Assembly: GCF_026393345.1 (NCBI RefSeq)
Contig: NZ_JAPLAI010000052.1
Span: forward strand, 1 to 64,000
Source: Microbacterium sp.
GTDB lineage: Bacteria > Actinomycetota > Actinomycetes > Actinomycetales > Microbacteriaceae
DNA length: 64,000 nt
Reading direction: 5' to 3'
The position numbers and the translations under genes are program-made. Shown here piece after piece: positions 1-7,672 of this stretch (positions are counted from its first letter, which is position 1; each line of letters opens with the position of its first letter). Under the pieces are notes generated by a model that did not search any database, was not told the DNA's origin, and saw only the letters and a program-made list of their open reading frames with translations.

Positions 1-89
1 GTGCCACCGCGATCAAGGCGGCGGAAGAACTCATCCCGCTCCTTCGCCTTGTACTGCGCGTTCTCTCGACCCCTTGCTCGTATAGCCAT
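1..89 (-). CDS. Transposase N-terminus (5' fragment, runs off the window)
   Basis: Only the first 29 codons of this minus-strand gene are inside the window. It starts at ATG 89-87 behind a GAGGAG ribosome site about 8 nt upstream. The product begins MAIRARGRENAQYKAK and is rich in Arg and Lys, which recalls the N-termini of actinobacterial transposases with helix-turn-helix domains, possibly IS30-like. Just upstream, 124-132 (GTTCCAGCC on the minus strand) marks the likely end of this element, and the IS3 orfB frame stops exactly there. I infer that a second IS inserted into, or replaced the rest of, the IS3 element. The family assignment is from memory and weak; what is solid is a well-placed start and an open frame to the window edge. 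Confidence 0.45.
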   Translation of the reverse strand, partial: MAIRARGRENAQYKAKERDEFFRRLDRGG

Positions 90-132
90 CACACTCACTC
101 CTCGATCGGAGTGTTGCGACGATGGCTGGAAC

Positions 133-564
133 TCAAGCGGTCCGGTGCTCCGTGATGTCCACGAGCCACAGTTGGTTCGGGGCTTCGGCGGCGAACACGT
201 GCCGGGTCCGGCCGTCCTCGTCGACGACCGCGCACAGGTCGTCGTGGACCGGCGGGCCCGGCTTCTTGCCGTTACGTCCCCGCTTCTTCCCGAACGCGGA
301 CCACCAGCCGTTTGCTGAGGCGATCCGCCACGCGGTTCGATCCGACATGCCCTCGCCCGCGTCACGGGCCTCGTCGGCGAGGAGCCGATGCCCGAACTCG
401 GGGTCATCCTTATGCGCGTCGAACAACGCGTTCGCACGATACGCCTCGGCCACCTCGCTATCGGTGATGGGGTTGGCCAGCCATCGGTAGTAGGGCTGGC
501 GGGAGAGCTTGAGCACCCGACACGTCACCGTCACAGGGATCCCTGCTTCGGCGAGCTCTGTCAC
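133..564 (-). pseudogene. IS3-family transposase OrfB, truncated before the catalytic core
   Basis: The frame encodes the N-terminal 143 residues of an IS3 OrfB: the HTH_21 region (CRVLKLSRQPYYRW near 16-29) and the linker up to LWLVDITEHRTA. That motif opens the DDE integrase domain in this family, where about 150 further residues with the remaining acidic residues are expected. Here the frame stops at 133, one codon after DITEHRTA, exactly where foreign sequence begins. The GTG at 564 overlaps the orfA stop, but in this family OrfB is mostly made by -1 frameshifting as an OrfAB fusion. It is inactive as a transposase. Confidence 0.85.
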
Positions 565-869
565 GAGCGGGTACCATCTTTTCCCGGCAGGTTCGCCTGC
601 GACAGATATGCCGCGGCCCGCCGGAGGACCTCGTTCTCCTGCTCCAGCAACCGGTTCCGCTTCCGCAGCTCACGGATCTCCGCAGCCTCGGTCCGGGTCT
701 GGCCGGGCTTAATGCCCTCGTCGAGGTCCGCGCGGCGGAGCCACTTCTGCAATGTCATCGGGTGAACGCCGAAGTCTTTCGCGATCTGCTCGATCGTCAC
801 TCCGGCCTCACGGCTCCTCGCGCCGCGCACGACGTCGTCACGGAACTCGGACGGGTAGGGCTTGGGCAC
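561..869 (-). CDS. IS3-family transposase OrfA (helix-turn-helix)
   Basis: This 102-residue protein is the DNA-binding half of an IS3-type transposase. The segment from about residue 10 to 50 contains the HTH of the transposase-8 type (FRDDVV near 8-13, then the VTIEQIAKDFGVHPMTLQKW region), followed by a leucine-zipper-like coiled coil (EIRELRKRNRLLEQENEVLRR region, about 65-90). I take GTG 869-867 as start because GGAAGG lies about 8 nt upstream and the homology begins at once; a longer frame to 920 exists but runs into the terminal region of the element. The stop overlaps the orfB GTG in a GTGA. The gene is intact, but its partner orfB is broken. Confidence 0.85.
   Translation of the reverse strand: MPKPYPSEFRDDVVRGARSREAGVTIEQIAKDFGVHPMTLQKWLRRADLDEGIKPGQTRTEAAEIRELRKRNRLLEQENEVLRRAAAYLSQANLPGKDGTRS
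578..585 (-). promoter_or_regulatory. Programmed -1 ribosomal frameshift site of the IS3 element
   Basis: The minus strand reads GGGAAAAG here near the end of orfA. Slipping back one base on the A run moves the ribosome from the orfA frame (GKDGTRS stop) into the frame RWYPLVTELAEAG, which joins smoothly to orfB. A4G-type slippery sites in the orfA/orfB overlap are well known for IS3 elements. No downstream structure was computed. Confidence 0.6.
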
Positions 870-941
870 GATGCCATCCTTCCAGGCCCACCTCCTCGGG
901 CAAGCCAGATCAGATGTCACCTACTCGTGCAGCAGTCCCAT

Positions 942-1260
942 CTTCCTCGAGGTCTATCCGACCGATTCATCCGACTTCGAAGAGGAACTCGTCGTCGAAG
1001 GGGTGGTCAAGCACGGCTTCCGCGTCTTGATGGTCAACAGCGCGAACATTCCCAACACGCTCGCGCCAGTCCTGTTGCAGATCCGCGACCAGACCGGCGT
1101 CATTCCCAGCGCGTACTTCGAGTGGACCGAAGGCAATCCCGTCTCGAACATGCTGAAGTTCCTGTTCGTGGGTTCCGGCGAGGTCGCACCGGTCACTCGC
1201 GAGGTCCTGCGAGAGGCCGAGCCGGACGCGAAGCGACGTCCCACCATCCACGTCAGCTAG
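942..1260 (+). pseudogene. 3' remnant of a permease-like gene (C-terminal cytoplasmic domain)
   Basis: The plus frame from 943 to the TAG at 1258-1260 encodes about 105 residues starting FLEVYPTDSSDFEEE and ending EPDAKRRPTIHVS. It contains HGFRVLMVNSANIPNTL and YFEWTEGNPVSNMLKFL. From memory this resembles the soluble C-terminal tail that follows the membrane part of actinobacterial APC-type amino-acid permeases; I cannot confirm this without a search. No start codon or ribosome site belongs to it, since the IS3 end abuts it. The IS insertion most likely removed the N-terminal part, including all membrane segments. Open frames extending left to 862 consist of IS sequence. Confidence 0.5.
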
Positions 1261-1332
1261 CGCTCAGGCGCACGGGCTCCGACATCGCGACCGTCGCGCG
1301 CCGGCCGCGGCAGGGGGCTCTTCCACGTCCGT

Positions 1333-2331
1333 TCAGAGCCACTTGCGCCAGCGGAATGCCCGCCACAGGAGCAGGGATGTGCCCGCCATGAGCGAGAGCG
1401 CAAAAGGGTAGCCCCACGTCCATTGGAGTTCGGGCATGAACGTGAAGTTCATCCCGTAGACCGTGCCGACGAGGGTGGGGGCGAAGAGGATCGCCGCCCA
1501 GGCGGAGATCCTTTTCACCTGTTCGTTCTGTGCGAGAGCGGCCTCTGTGTGTCGAAGCGTCACGAGAGTCGCGTTCAGGGTGAGCGCGTTCTGCAGGATG
1601 GCGCGCTGCGCCGTGAGCTTTTCCGTGGTGCGCAGGGCATGGTCATGCACGTCGCGCAGCAAACGCTGCAGTTCGATGTCCACCGGGTGCTTTCCCGACC
1701 CCTGCTGGAGCGCGGCGAGCATGCTCTGCAGCGGTTCCAGGGCGCGCTGAAACTGGATGATTTCACGGGACAGGACGTAGATGCGCCGCGAGAGGTGCGC
1801 GTCACCGGTGGTGTACAGCTCGTCTTCGATCTGGTCGATCTCCCCCTGTATGCCTTCGATGACGGGCGCGTACTCATCAACCACCTCATCCACGATGGCG
1901 TACAGAACAGCTTCGGGGCCCAGCGACAGCAGATCGGGTTGATGCTCCAGTCGTTGGCGCACCCGCGCGAGGTTCGGCAGCGCCGCCCGTCGAATCGTGA
2001 CGACGAAATCCGGCCCGACGAAGATGTGCAGTTCGCCGAACTCGACGGTTTCGGTCGAGTCGACGTACCGCACCGGCCGCAGCACGGCGAACAGAACCTC
2101 GCCGTATCGCTCGAGCTTCGCCCGCTGATGGCCCGCCAACGCGTCTTCCACGGCGAGCGGGTGCAACGAGAACTCGCTCGCGACCCGGCGGACCTCTCCC
2201 TCGGTGGGGCGCAGCAGGCCGATCCACGCCATCCCCTGCTGATCCCGCATGTACTCGAAGGTCTGGTCGAGGCTGTCAGGATTCCGAATGCGCTTGCCCG
2301 CCACGTAGACGGCGTTGTCGATGATCGGCAT
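1333..2331 (-). CDS. corA: CorA-family divalent cation (Mg2+/Co2+) transporter
   Basis: The 332-residue protein is a full-length CorA-type channel subunit. It has a large N-terminal cytoplasmic domain with long helices (about 1-270) and two C-terminal membrane segments separated by the signature YGMNF (near 298), which forms the pore entrance in pentameric CorA. The loop after the motif, FMPELQWTW, is typical of actinobacterial members. It imports Mg2+ or Co2+ across the cytoplasmic membrane. The start at 2331 has GGGAGG 8 nt upstream. It follows the upstream membrane protein by 4 nt, so the two are probably co-transcribed. It converges with the permease remnant. Confidence 0.92.
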   Translation of the reverse strand: MPIIDNAVYVAGKRIRNPDSLDQTFEYMRDQQGMAWIGLLRPTEGEVRRVASEFSLHPLAVEDALAGHQRAKLERYGEVLFAVLRPVRYVDSTETVEFGELHIFVGPDFVVTIRRAALPNLARVRQRLEHQPDLLSLGPEAVLYAIVDEVVDEYAPVIEGIQGEIDQIEDELYTTGDAHLSRRIYVLSREIIQFQRALEPLQSMLAALQQGSGKHPVDIELQRLLRDVHDHALRTTEKLTAQRAILQNALTLNATLVTLRHTEAALAQNEQVKRISAWAAILFAPTLVGTVYGMNFTFMPELQWTWGYPFALSLMAGTSLLLWRAFRWRKWL

Positions 2332-2335
2332 CCGG

Positions 2336-2875
2336 TCATCCCTCCCGGCTTACGGTGCCGAAACGAGGCCCCCGGGCGGCAGCCGATGACGGCATCCGCT
2401 CATAGGCGAACCCCCATCGCTGCTCGTACGCGACGGGTTCCAGGGCACTGTCCCCGTCCAGACGGGTCAGCTCGAGGTAGATCGCGTTGAGCAACTCGAC
2501 ATCGCCCGCGATGGTCGGCGGGTCGGAACGGACATCAACGGAGACGTGCAGGGTGCGCACCCCGCGGCGCAGTCGCCGGGTGAAGCGATGGGACGCGGAG
2601 GTGAACAGGAGCCCGCCGAGCACGATGCTCAGGCCCGCGAGCCAGATCACGGAGTTCGCCACGAACGCACACGCCGACAGCCCGACGACCGCCCCCAGTG
2701 CCGGGGCGAACCGGTCGGCGGCCAGCGCCCATCGCTCTCGCGTGGTGGTTCCGGGAGGATACACGGTGAGGCTCCAGACCCAAACGCCGTGTGCTCCGCC
2801 CGTCGTCCGAAGCTGCCCCCACGGGTGGTCTCCGAGCAGCGCGCCCTGGAGCCGATCCTTCACCGTCGCCGACAT
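2336..2875 (-). CDS. Hypothetical membrane protein, upstream partner of corA
   Basis: The predicted 179-residue protein has two close hydrophobic segments (FAPALGAVVGLSACAFVANS and SVIWLAGLSIVLGGLLF, about 70-105) flanked by soluble regions; the C-terminal half contains many Arg and acidic residues. I choose ATG 2875 (MSATVKDRLQG) because a hexamer TTTACT ends 6 nt before it, the leaderless layout seen elsewhere in this window; an in-frame ATG at 2920 is the alternative. Proteins of this size starting with a DRL..HPWG motif occur in Microbacteriaceae as uncharacterised families. It lies 4 nt from corA, suggesting a shared transcript. No function can be assigned. Confidence 0.65.
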   Translation of the reverse strand: MSATVKDRLQGALLGDHPWGQLRTTGGAHGVWVWSLTVYPPGTTTRERWALAADRFAPALGAVVGLSACAFVANSVIWLAGLSIVLGGLLFTSASHRFTRRLRRGVRTLHVSVDVRSDPPTIAGDVELLNAIYLELTRLDGDSALEPVAYEQRWGFAYERMPSSAAARGPRFGTVSREG

Positions 2876-3169
2876 CGTTCCAGTAAAGAACGGATCGCCG
2901 CCGCGCGACGCACGGATCATGTCAGGGTTCGGCCTTCTCCCGCATGCGTTCCGTTAGGGAGGCATACCGGAGGCTCGACCGCATCCCCGACCGCGTGAAT
3001 TCCGATCGTGATGGCGTGAGTCGACCAGTCAGGCACGCCGTCATTCGTGTTCCGTTAGGCATCTTTTCCAGACAGGATTTTCGATCTAGACCAGGGACAT
3101 GCCTCACATACGCCGCTGCGCCGCAGCCGTCCCCCCGACCACCACCCCCATGTTCCCGGCGGTGACGGC
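2876..3169. other. Intergenic region with a short direct repeat
   Basis: The stretch between the divergent genes at 2336 and 3170 holds the 11-mer GTTCCGTTAGG twice, at about 2946-2956 and 3050-3060, on the same strand roughly 104 bp apart. I see no convincing gene in it. A promoter for each flanking gene is expected here. The direct repeat could be a binding site or a duplication remnant. Confidence 0.4.
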
Positions 3170-3742
3170 ATGACACTCACCGACATCCTCCCGACCCTCC
3201 GGTACTCCCTCCCGGCGCCGCTCGTCATCGACCACTGGCCGCAGTCCACCGAGCCCACGACCAGCGACATCGTCATGGCGGGCGTCTCGATGCTCCGCTA
3301 TGCGGAACTATGCGGAACGCCGTGCGTACACGCCGGGCCGGCCGTGATCCCGGGGACGAAGGGTCGACCCTCCTCGACCGCCGACTGCTCGGTCATCGTC
3401 ACCGCCGTCCTGACGGTGGATGCGGGGGATGCTGTTGCGCAGACGGCTGTCAGGCTCGATGCGTCCTTCTCCCGCACCACTCCGGTGTGGGCAGAGGCTC
3501 GCGTGATCGGTCGGGTCTCCATCGCTCCACACAGGGCTATGACCGCCCTCGGCGCCGGCGACACGAGCGCCGCAGCGGTCATGCTCCCCGTGGACATCCG
3601 TCCCGGCGATCTCATCGCCCTGCCATGCCCTGGCCTGATCGTGCTGCGCGACCTTCACACGCCGTCGACACCTCATCCGGCTGTGACAGACGGGGAGGAG
3701 GCCGAGGATGCCCCGTTGTGCGGCCGCCACATCCGACGCTGA
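3170..3742 (+). CDS. Conserved hypothetical protein
   Basis: A 190-residue soluble protein with no signal peptide or membrane segment. The N-terminal 50 residues (MTLTDILPTLRYSLPAPL, then SDIVMAGVSMLRYAELCGTPCVH) look well conserved in character, with a Cys pair near 48-52. The rest alternates hydrophobic strands and Gly/Pro turns (for example DIRPGDLIALPCPG). Start ATG 3170 lies behind GGCGGTGACGGC, a weak ribosome site. I believe similar sequences occur in other Microbacteriaceae but cannot name a family. The codon pattern is typical of the genome, so it is likely real. Confidence 0.6.
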   Translation: MTLTDILPTLRYSLPAPLVIDHWPQSTEPTTSDIVMAGVSMLRYAELCGTPCVHAGPAVIPGTKGRPSSTADCSVIVTAVLTVDAGDAVAQTAVRLDASFSRTTPVWAEARVIGRVSIAPHRAMTALGAGDTSAAAVMLPVDIRPGDLIALPCPGLIVLRDLHTPSTPHPAVTDGEEAEDAPLCGRHIRR

Positions 3743-3797
3743 GGCTGCAGGAAGCGTCCGCGATGCCGCAGGCCGCGCGCCGCGGACGGTTCGGGTC

Positions 3798-3803
3798 TAG
3801 GGT
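3798..3803 (+). promoter_or_regulatory. -10 hexamer TAGGGT directly before the gene at 3810
   Basis: TAGGGT ends 6 nt before the ATG at 3810, so transcription should begin at or within a base of the start codon (leaderless mRNA). The same geometry recurs at many other genes in the window. Confidence 0.5.
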
Positions 3804-3809
3804 GACCGC

Positions 3810-4013
3810 ATGAGACGGATCTGGCCGTTGCTCGTCGTCGGTGTGCTGTTGAGCTGTATCGGCCTTGTGTGGACGCTACAGGGTTTCGACGTCCTGCGTG
3901 GCTCGGTGATGAGCGGCTCTTCCGTGTGGGCGACGATCGGCCCGATCGTCCTGGTGGTCGGGGTGGTTCTGGTCATCGTCGCGATCGTGCGCCGTCGCCG
4001 CCGGCCGGAGTAA
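3810..4013 (+). CDS. Small membrane protein, two transmembrane segments
   Basis: The 67-residue protein has two hydrophobic segments (WPLLVVGVLLSCIGLVWTLQG near 5-25 and WATIGPIVLVVGVVLVIVAI near 40-60) and ends in the basic tail RRRRRPE, so both termini are probably cytoplasmic. The start is supported by TAGGGT ending 6 nt upstream, implying a leaderless message. Small proteins with this QGFDVLRGSVMSGSS-like loop are common and uncharacterised in actinobacteria. Function unknown. Confidence 0.75.
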   Translation: MRRIWPLLVVGVLLSCIGLVWTLQGFDVLRGSVMSGSSVWATIGPIVLVVGVVLVIVAIVRRRRRPE

Positions 4014-4062
4014 CCGGCGGCGACGCGCACGGCGGCCCGGACGCCCCGCACCGGCCGGAGCG

Positions 4063-4149
4063 TCAGATCGCGGTGCGCCCGCCGTCCGCGGCGATCACCG
4101 CGCCGGTGACGAAGCTCGCCTGGTCGCTCGCGACGAACGCGATCACTAT
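4063..4149 (-). pseudogene. 3' remnant of a short-chain dehydrogenase/reductase gene
   Basis: The minus frame ends VIAFVASDQASFVTGAVI followed by AADGGRTAI and a stop. This matches the invariant C-terminal part of classical SDR enzymes, where (F)LAS..ASFVTG....DGG closes the Rossmann fold. Only about 28 residues survive; upstream (right of 4150) the frame is unrelated and collides with the promoter region of the oxidoreductase gene at 4197. No catalytic Tyr-x-x-x-Lys or nucleotide motif remains, so it is a decayed gene end, not a functional protein. Confidence 0.7.
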
Positions 4150-4196
4150 GCCATGGCTCTTCCCATCCGTTCCGGTCTCGGTGCCGAACAACCGAC

Positions 4197-5840
4197 ATGA
4201 CCCGCTCACGCGCCGACACCCTGCGGCCGCCCCGACGCCATGTCTGGGCGGCCGCATCCGGTGTGATCAGCGCTGCGGCGCTCCTCGCCGTCACCGAAGG
4301 CGTCGCGGCCCTCGTCGCCCGCGAGTCCAGCGCCCTGCTGGCGGTCGGCTCGTTCGTCATCGACATCGTGCCGAGGCCGCTGAAAGAACTCGCGATCACC
4401 ACGTTCGGCTCCTTCGATAAGCCGGCGCTGCTGATCGGCCTCGGCCTTGCGGTGGTGATCGCCGCCGCGGTCGCGGGGCTCCTCGCGCTGCGCCGCGTGT
4501 GGCTCGGTGCTGCGCTGCTGTCGGTGGGCGGCGCACTCGCCCTCGCCGCGATCATCACCCGCCCGGGGGCGAGCGCTCTCGCCTGGCTACCGCCGCTCCT
4601 CGGCACGGTGGCTGGCGTGGTGTGCCTCGTCCTTACGATCGGACGGCTGCGACGGTGGGCGGCAGCGACGGCACCGACCACCCCGAGCGGCACGACGCCG
4701 GCCGAGCAGCCGCATCCGGAGCGTGTCGAGAACGCAGAGAAGCCGCATCCGGAGCCCGCGCAGCAGGCGCGCCTCGACCGCCGGTCGTTCTTCGGGCTCG
4801 CCGCCATCGTTGCGGCGTCCGCGATCGTCGTCGGCGTCGGGTCCCGGCTCGCCACCGTCGCCACGAGTTCGGTCGAGGCGATCCGGAAGGCGCTCCGCCT
4901 TCCCGCCCCGCGCTCGCGCGTCACGATCCCGGCCGGCGCCGAACTCGATGTGCCGGGCCTCACCCCGCTTCTGACCCCCAACGCCGACTTCTACCGCGTC
5001 GACACCGCACTGACGGTGCCGAGCATCGACCCCGCCGGCTGGCGGCTGGTGATCGACGGGATGGTCGACCGCCGCGTCGAGCTGAGCTTCGACGACCTGC
5101 TCGCGATGGGTGTCGACGAATACGCGGTCACCCTCACGTGCGTCTCGAACGAGGTCGGTGGCGGGCTCGTCGGCAATGCCGTGTGGCTCGGCATCCCCCT
5201 TCGCGACGTGCTGGCGCTGGCCGGAACGGATGCGGACGCCGACATGGTGCTGTCGCGGAGCGTCGATGGCTACACGGCGAGCACGCCGCTGGAGGTGTTG
5301 CTCGAGGATGGGCGGGATGCCATCCTCGCCGTCGGCATGAACGGCGAGCCGCTGCCGCTCGAGCACGGCTTCCCGGTGCGGATGGTCGTGCCGGGGCTCT
5401 ACGGCTACGTCTCGGCGACCAAGTGGCTGACGGGGCTGACCGTGACGACGTTCGCGAAGGACGAGGCGTACTGGACGCCGCGCGGCTACAGCGCAGAAGC
5501 CCCGATCAAGTTCTCCTCCCGCGTCGATACCCCGAAGATCGGTACGACGATCGCCCCCGGCACTGTGCCGATCGCCGGGATGGCGTGGGCGCAGTCGGTC
5601 GGTATCGCCCGCGTCGAGGTGAGCATCGATGATGAACCGTGGCAGAGCGCGACCCTGTCTACCCCGATCAACGACGACACCTGGGTGCAGTGGTACCTGC
5701 CGTGGGAGGCGACCTCCGGCACGCACTACATCGCGGTCCGCGCCATCGACAAGGCGGGCAACCTGCAGATCGAGGAATCCGCCCCGATCGCACCGAACGG
5801 GTCCAGCGGCTGGCAGCGAACACTCGTCTCGGTCTCCTGA
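4197..5840 (+). CDS. Membrane-anchored molybdopterin-dependent oxidoreductase (sulfite-oxidase fold)
   Basis: The 547-residue protein starts with four to five membrane segments (about residues 15-150), an acidic/Pro linker, then an RRSFFGLAAIVAASAIVVG segment (about 195-215) that resembles a twin-arginine signal and may act as another anchor. The outward domain has the Oxidored_molyb fold (about 245-430), with the Mo-ligand Cys at residue 315 in TLTCVSNEVGG, followed by a Mo-co_dimer-like beta domain (about 440-547). The family transfers electrons to or from substrates such as sulfite or methionine sulfoxide; the actual substrate here is unknown. No dedicated haem partner is adjacent. ATG 4197 is the only sensible start. 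Confidence 0.88.
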   Translation: MTRSRADTLRPPRRHVWAAASGVISAAALLAVTEGVAALVARESSALLAVGSFVIDIVPRPLKELAITTFGSFDKPALLIGLGLAVVIAAAVAGLLALRRVWLGAALLSVGGALALAAIITRPGASALAWLPPLLGTVAGVVCLVLTIGRLRRWAAATAPTTPSGTTPAEQPHPERVENAEKPHPEPAQQARLDRRSFFGLAAIVAASAIVVGVGSRLATVATSSVEAIRKALRLPAPRSRVTIPAGAELDVPGLTPLLTPNADFYRVDTALTVPSIDPAGWRLVIDGMVDRRVELSFDDLLAMGVDEYAVTLTCVSNEVGGGLVGNAVWLGIPLRDVLALAGTDADADMVLSRSVDGYTASTPLEVLLEDGRDAILAVGMNGEPLPLEHGFPVRMVVPGLYGYVSATKWLTGLTVTTFAKDEAYWTPRGYSAEAPIKFSSRVDTPKIGTTIAPGTVPIAGMAWAQSVGIARVEVSIDDEPWQSATLSTPINDDTWVQWYLPWEATSGTHYIAVRAIDKAGNLQIEESAPIAPNGSSGWQRTLVSVS

Positions 5841-6011
5841 GCGGCCGGTATCCGCGACGTCTCGTCTCGTGAACGACCCGCATCCGCGGCGTCTCGTTCT
5901 CTAAGCGACAGACCACCCTCACGCAAGGGGCAGTCGCGAGGACGCGCCGGGGTGCCATAGTGAGCCAGCGGCCCGTCCCCGGGACCGCTCTGCCCCGACC
6001 CCGGACGTGCC
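5841..6011. other. Intergenic region with an imperfect direct repeat
   Basis: Two related blocks lie in tandem, TATCCGCGACGTCTCGT (about 5848-5864) and CATCCGCGGCGTCTCGT (about 5880-5896), each followed by a stretch ending in ACGAC or GCGAC. I see no gene. The promoter of the kinase at 6012 must lie here; CATAGT near 5956 is a possible -10. Confidence 0.35.
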
Positions 6012-7169
6012 ATGACCGAGCCTTTCACGACCGATGCCGCTGATGTCGGCGATCTCGTGGCGGGCCGGTACCGGCTCGAGGCTCTCGTCGGGCAGGGCGG
6101 GATGGCACGCGTCTTCCGCGCGACAGACACCGTGCTCGGTCGACAGGTCGCCGTGAAGATCCTCCGTGACGGCGGCGAGGTGACCGAGGCCGCCCGCGCC
6201 CGCTCCGAGACACAGCTGCTGGCGAGCCTGAACCACCCCTCGCTCGTGACCCTGCACGACGCCGTCCTCTCGCCCGACGGCCCAAGCTTCCTCGTGATGG
6301 AGTTCATTGCCGGCGAGACTCTGCGGGAGCACATCACCGCAGGTCCCCTGCCGGCCCGCGAGGTCGCCGCGGCGGCAGCAGATCTCGCTGAGGCGCTGCA
6401 CACCGTGCACACGGCAGGAGTCGTACACCGCGATATCAAGCCGTCGAACGTGTTGACCACCCCCTCGACCCTCCCCGATCGCGCATTCCGGGTGAAACTC
6501 GCTGATTTCGGGATCGCGTATCTGATCGACACCACCCGGCTCACCACCCCGGGGACCCTCATCGGCACCGCGGCGTACCTCGCCCCTGAGCAAGTGCGCG
6601 GCGAGCCGATCACCCCCGCCGCCGACATCTACGCCCTGGGACTCGTCCTCATCGAGGCGCTCACCGGCCGGCGTGCGTATCCGCAGACGTCAGGCCCCGA
6701 GGCGATCGTCGCCCGTCTGGTCAGTCCGCCCGAGATCCCCTCCTCGCTGCCGCCTTCGTGGCAAGAACTCCTCACCGCGATGACCGTGACCGACCCCTCC
6801 GGCCGGCCGAGCGCGCTCGACGTCGCCGTCGCCGCATCCGCCCTGCCCCATGCGGAGCGAGACCTCGACGCCGTCCTCGCCACGATGCCGACGGCACCGC
6901 CGCTCCCCACCTCCGCCCGCACCGTTCCCCTGGACGAACCCACTGCCGTGCTGCATCCGGATGCGGCGACCTCCGCCGCGCGCCGCCGTACACCGGTCCG
7001 CCGCCGGATGCTGCTGGGTGGTATCGGCGCGGCGGTCCTGGTGGCCGCCGGAATCAGCTGGTTCGCCCTGTCGACCGCGGGCTCCCCCGACCCCGCGCCG
7101 ACCCTGCCCGCCGTCGTCGAACCCCTGAACACCCATCTGCACGACCTGATGGACGAGGTGACACCGTGA
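6012..7169 (+). CDS. Membrane-anchored Ser/Thr protein kinase (PknB-like)
   Basis: This 385-residue Hanks-type kinase has all the expected motifs: Gly-rich loop GQGGMARVF (about 27-35), catalytic Lys in VAVKIL (about 48), HRDIKPSN (about 143-150), DFG (about 167), and APEQV in the activation segment. After the catalytic domain comes a Pro/Ala linker and a single membrane segment (MLLGGIGAAVLVAAGISWFAL, about 332-352), then only about 30 extracellular residues with no PASTA repeats. It phosphorylates cytoplasmic targets in response to an external or partner signal. The next gene, a lipoprotein, starts inside its stop codon (GTGA), which suggests obligate co-translation and a possible sensor partner. 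Confidence 0.92.
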   Translation: MTEPFTTDAADVGDLVAGRYRLEALVGQGGMARVFRATDTVLGRQVAVKILRDGGEVTEAARARSETQLLASLNHPSLVTLHDAVLSPDGPSFLVMEFIAGETLREHITAGPLPAREVAAAAADLAEALHTVHTAGVVHRDIKPSNVLTTPSTLPDRAFRVKLADFGIAYLIDTTRLTTPGTLIGTAAYLAPEQVRGEPITPAADIYALGLVLIEALTGRRAYPQTSGPEAIVARLVSPPEIPSSLPPSWQELLTAMTVTDPSGRPSALDVAVAASALPHAERDLDAVLATMPTAPPLPTSARTVPLDEPTAVLHPDAATSAARRRTPVRRRMLLGGIGAAVLVAAGISWFALSTAGSPDPAPTLPAVVEPLNTHLHDLMDEVTP

Positions 7170-7633
7170 ATCTCGCGAGCCGGATGCGGCGGGGCGTGGG
7201 TGCGGCGCTCGGCGCCGGTGTCCTCGCGCTCGCCCTCACCGCCTGCGGTGGCACCGACGCCACGCCGACGGACGCACTGCAGACAGGTGTCGTCGCCATC
7301 GCGGATGCGGCGGCCGCCGGAGACACCACGTCGGCGCTCGCCGAGGTCGATGCCCTGCAACAGCAGCTCACCGAAGCACTCGACGCTGGAACGATCACCG
7401 CGGATATGGCGGCCCGCATCCAGGCGGCGCTCGACCTCGTCCGCGCCGACCTGACCGCGCTCATACCCGTCCCCGACATCTCCGAGACACCGCTCGTGGA
7501 AGAGCCGGCCGGGGAAGATCCCGTCGTCACCGATTCGCCGGATGACGAGAAAGTCCGGAACAATAACGGGAACGATGGCAATAGCGGCAAGGACAAAGGG
7601 AAGTCGAACAACGGAAAAGGGAACGGCGACTGA
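7166..7633 (+). CDS. Lipoprotein with hydrophilic Asn/Gly/Lys tail, coupled to the kinase
   Basis: The 155-residue protein begins at GTG 7166, overlapping the kinase stop by four bases. It has a signal peptide ending in the lipobox LALTAC (Cys about residue 28), so it is anchored on the outer face of the membrane. The mature part is a helical segment of about 80 residues (ALQTGVVAIADAAAAGD, then LAEVDALQQQLTEALDAG), a Pro/acidic linker and a low-complexity tail made almost only of Asn, Gly, Lys and Asp. Its positional coupling to a kinase that lacks a large sensor domain suggests it supplies the extracellular part; this is inference. Confidence 0.8.
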   Translation: MNLASRMRRGVGAALGAGVLALALTACGGTDATPTDALQTGVVAIADAAAAGDTTSALAEVDALQQQLTEALDAGTITADMAARIQAALDLVRADLTALIPVPDISETPLVEEPAGEDPVVTDSPDDEKVRNNNGNDGNSGKDKGKSNNGKGNGD

Positions 7634-7672
7634 GCGCCATTCCCTTCTCCGTCCGAGCGAGAAGCCCGATTG

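Larger units (their letters stand above)
90..941 (-). mobile_element. IS3-family element remnant, truncated by a second insertion
   Basis: This stretch holds a complete orfA and a 5' part of orfB of an IS3-family insertion sequence reading on the minus strand. The orfA-proximal end of the element lies near 941: to its right the sequence becomes the reading frame of a permease-like gene, and the last element bases form a plausible terminal end (TGGGACTGCTGCACG on the minus strand). The other end was lost at about 132, where orfB breaks off at an unrelated transposase gene. Because orfB lacks its catalytic core, the element cannot transpose on its own. Exact boundaries and target duplications cannot be fixed without an intact copy. 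Confidence 0.75.

Noticed and set aside
2922..3176. 84-codon minus-strand frame in the 2876-3169 spacer
   Set aside because: No ribosome site and a start inside the divergent gene; part of it is Gly/Arg noise.
4197..4260. SDR frame to 4257 as a 64-residue protein
   Set aside because: Only the last 28 residues resemble SDR; the first part overlaps the oxidoreductase gene and is unrelated.
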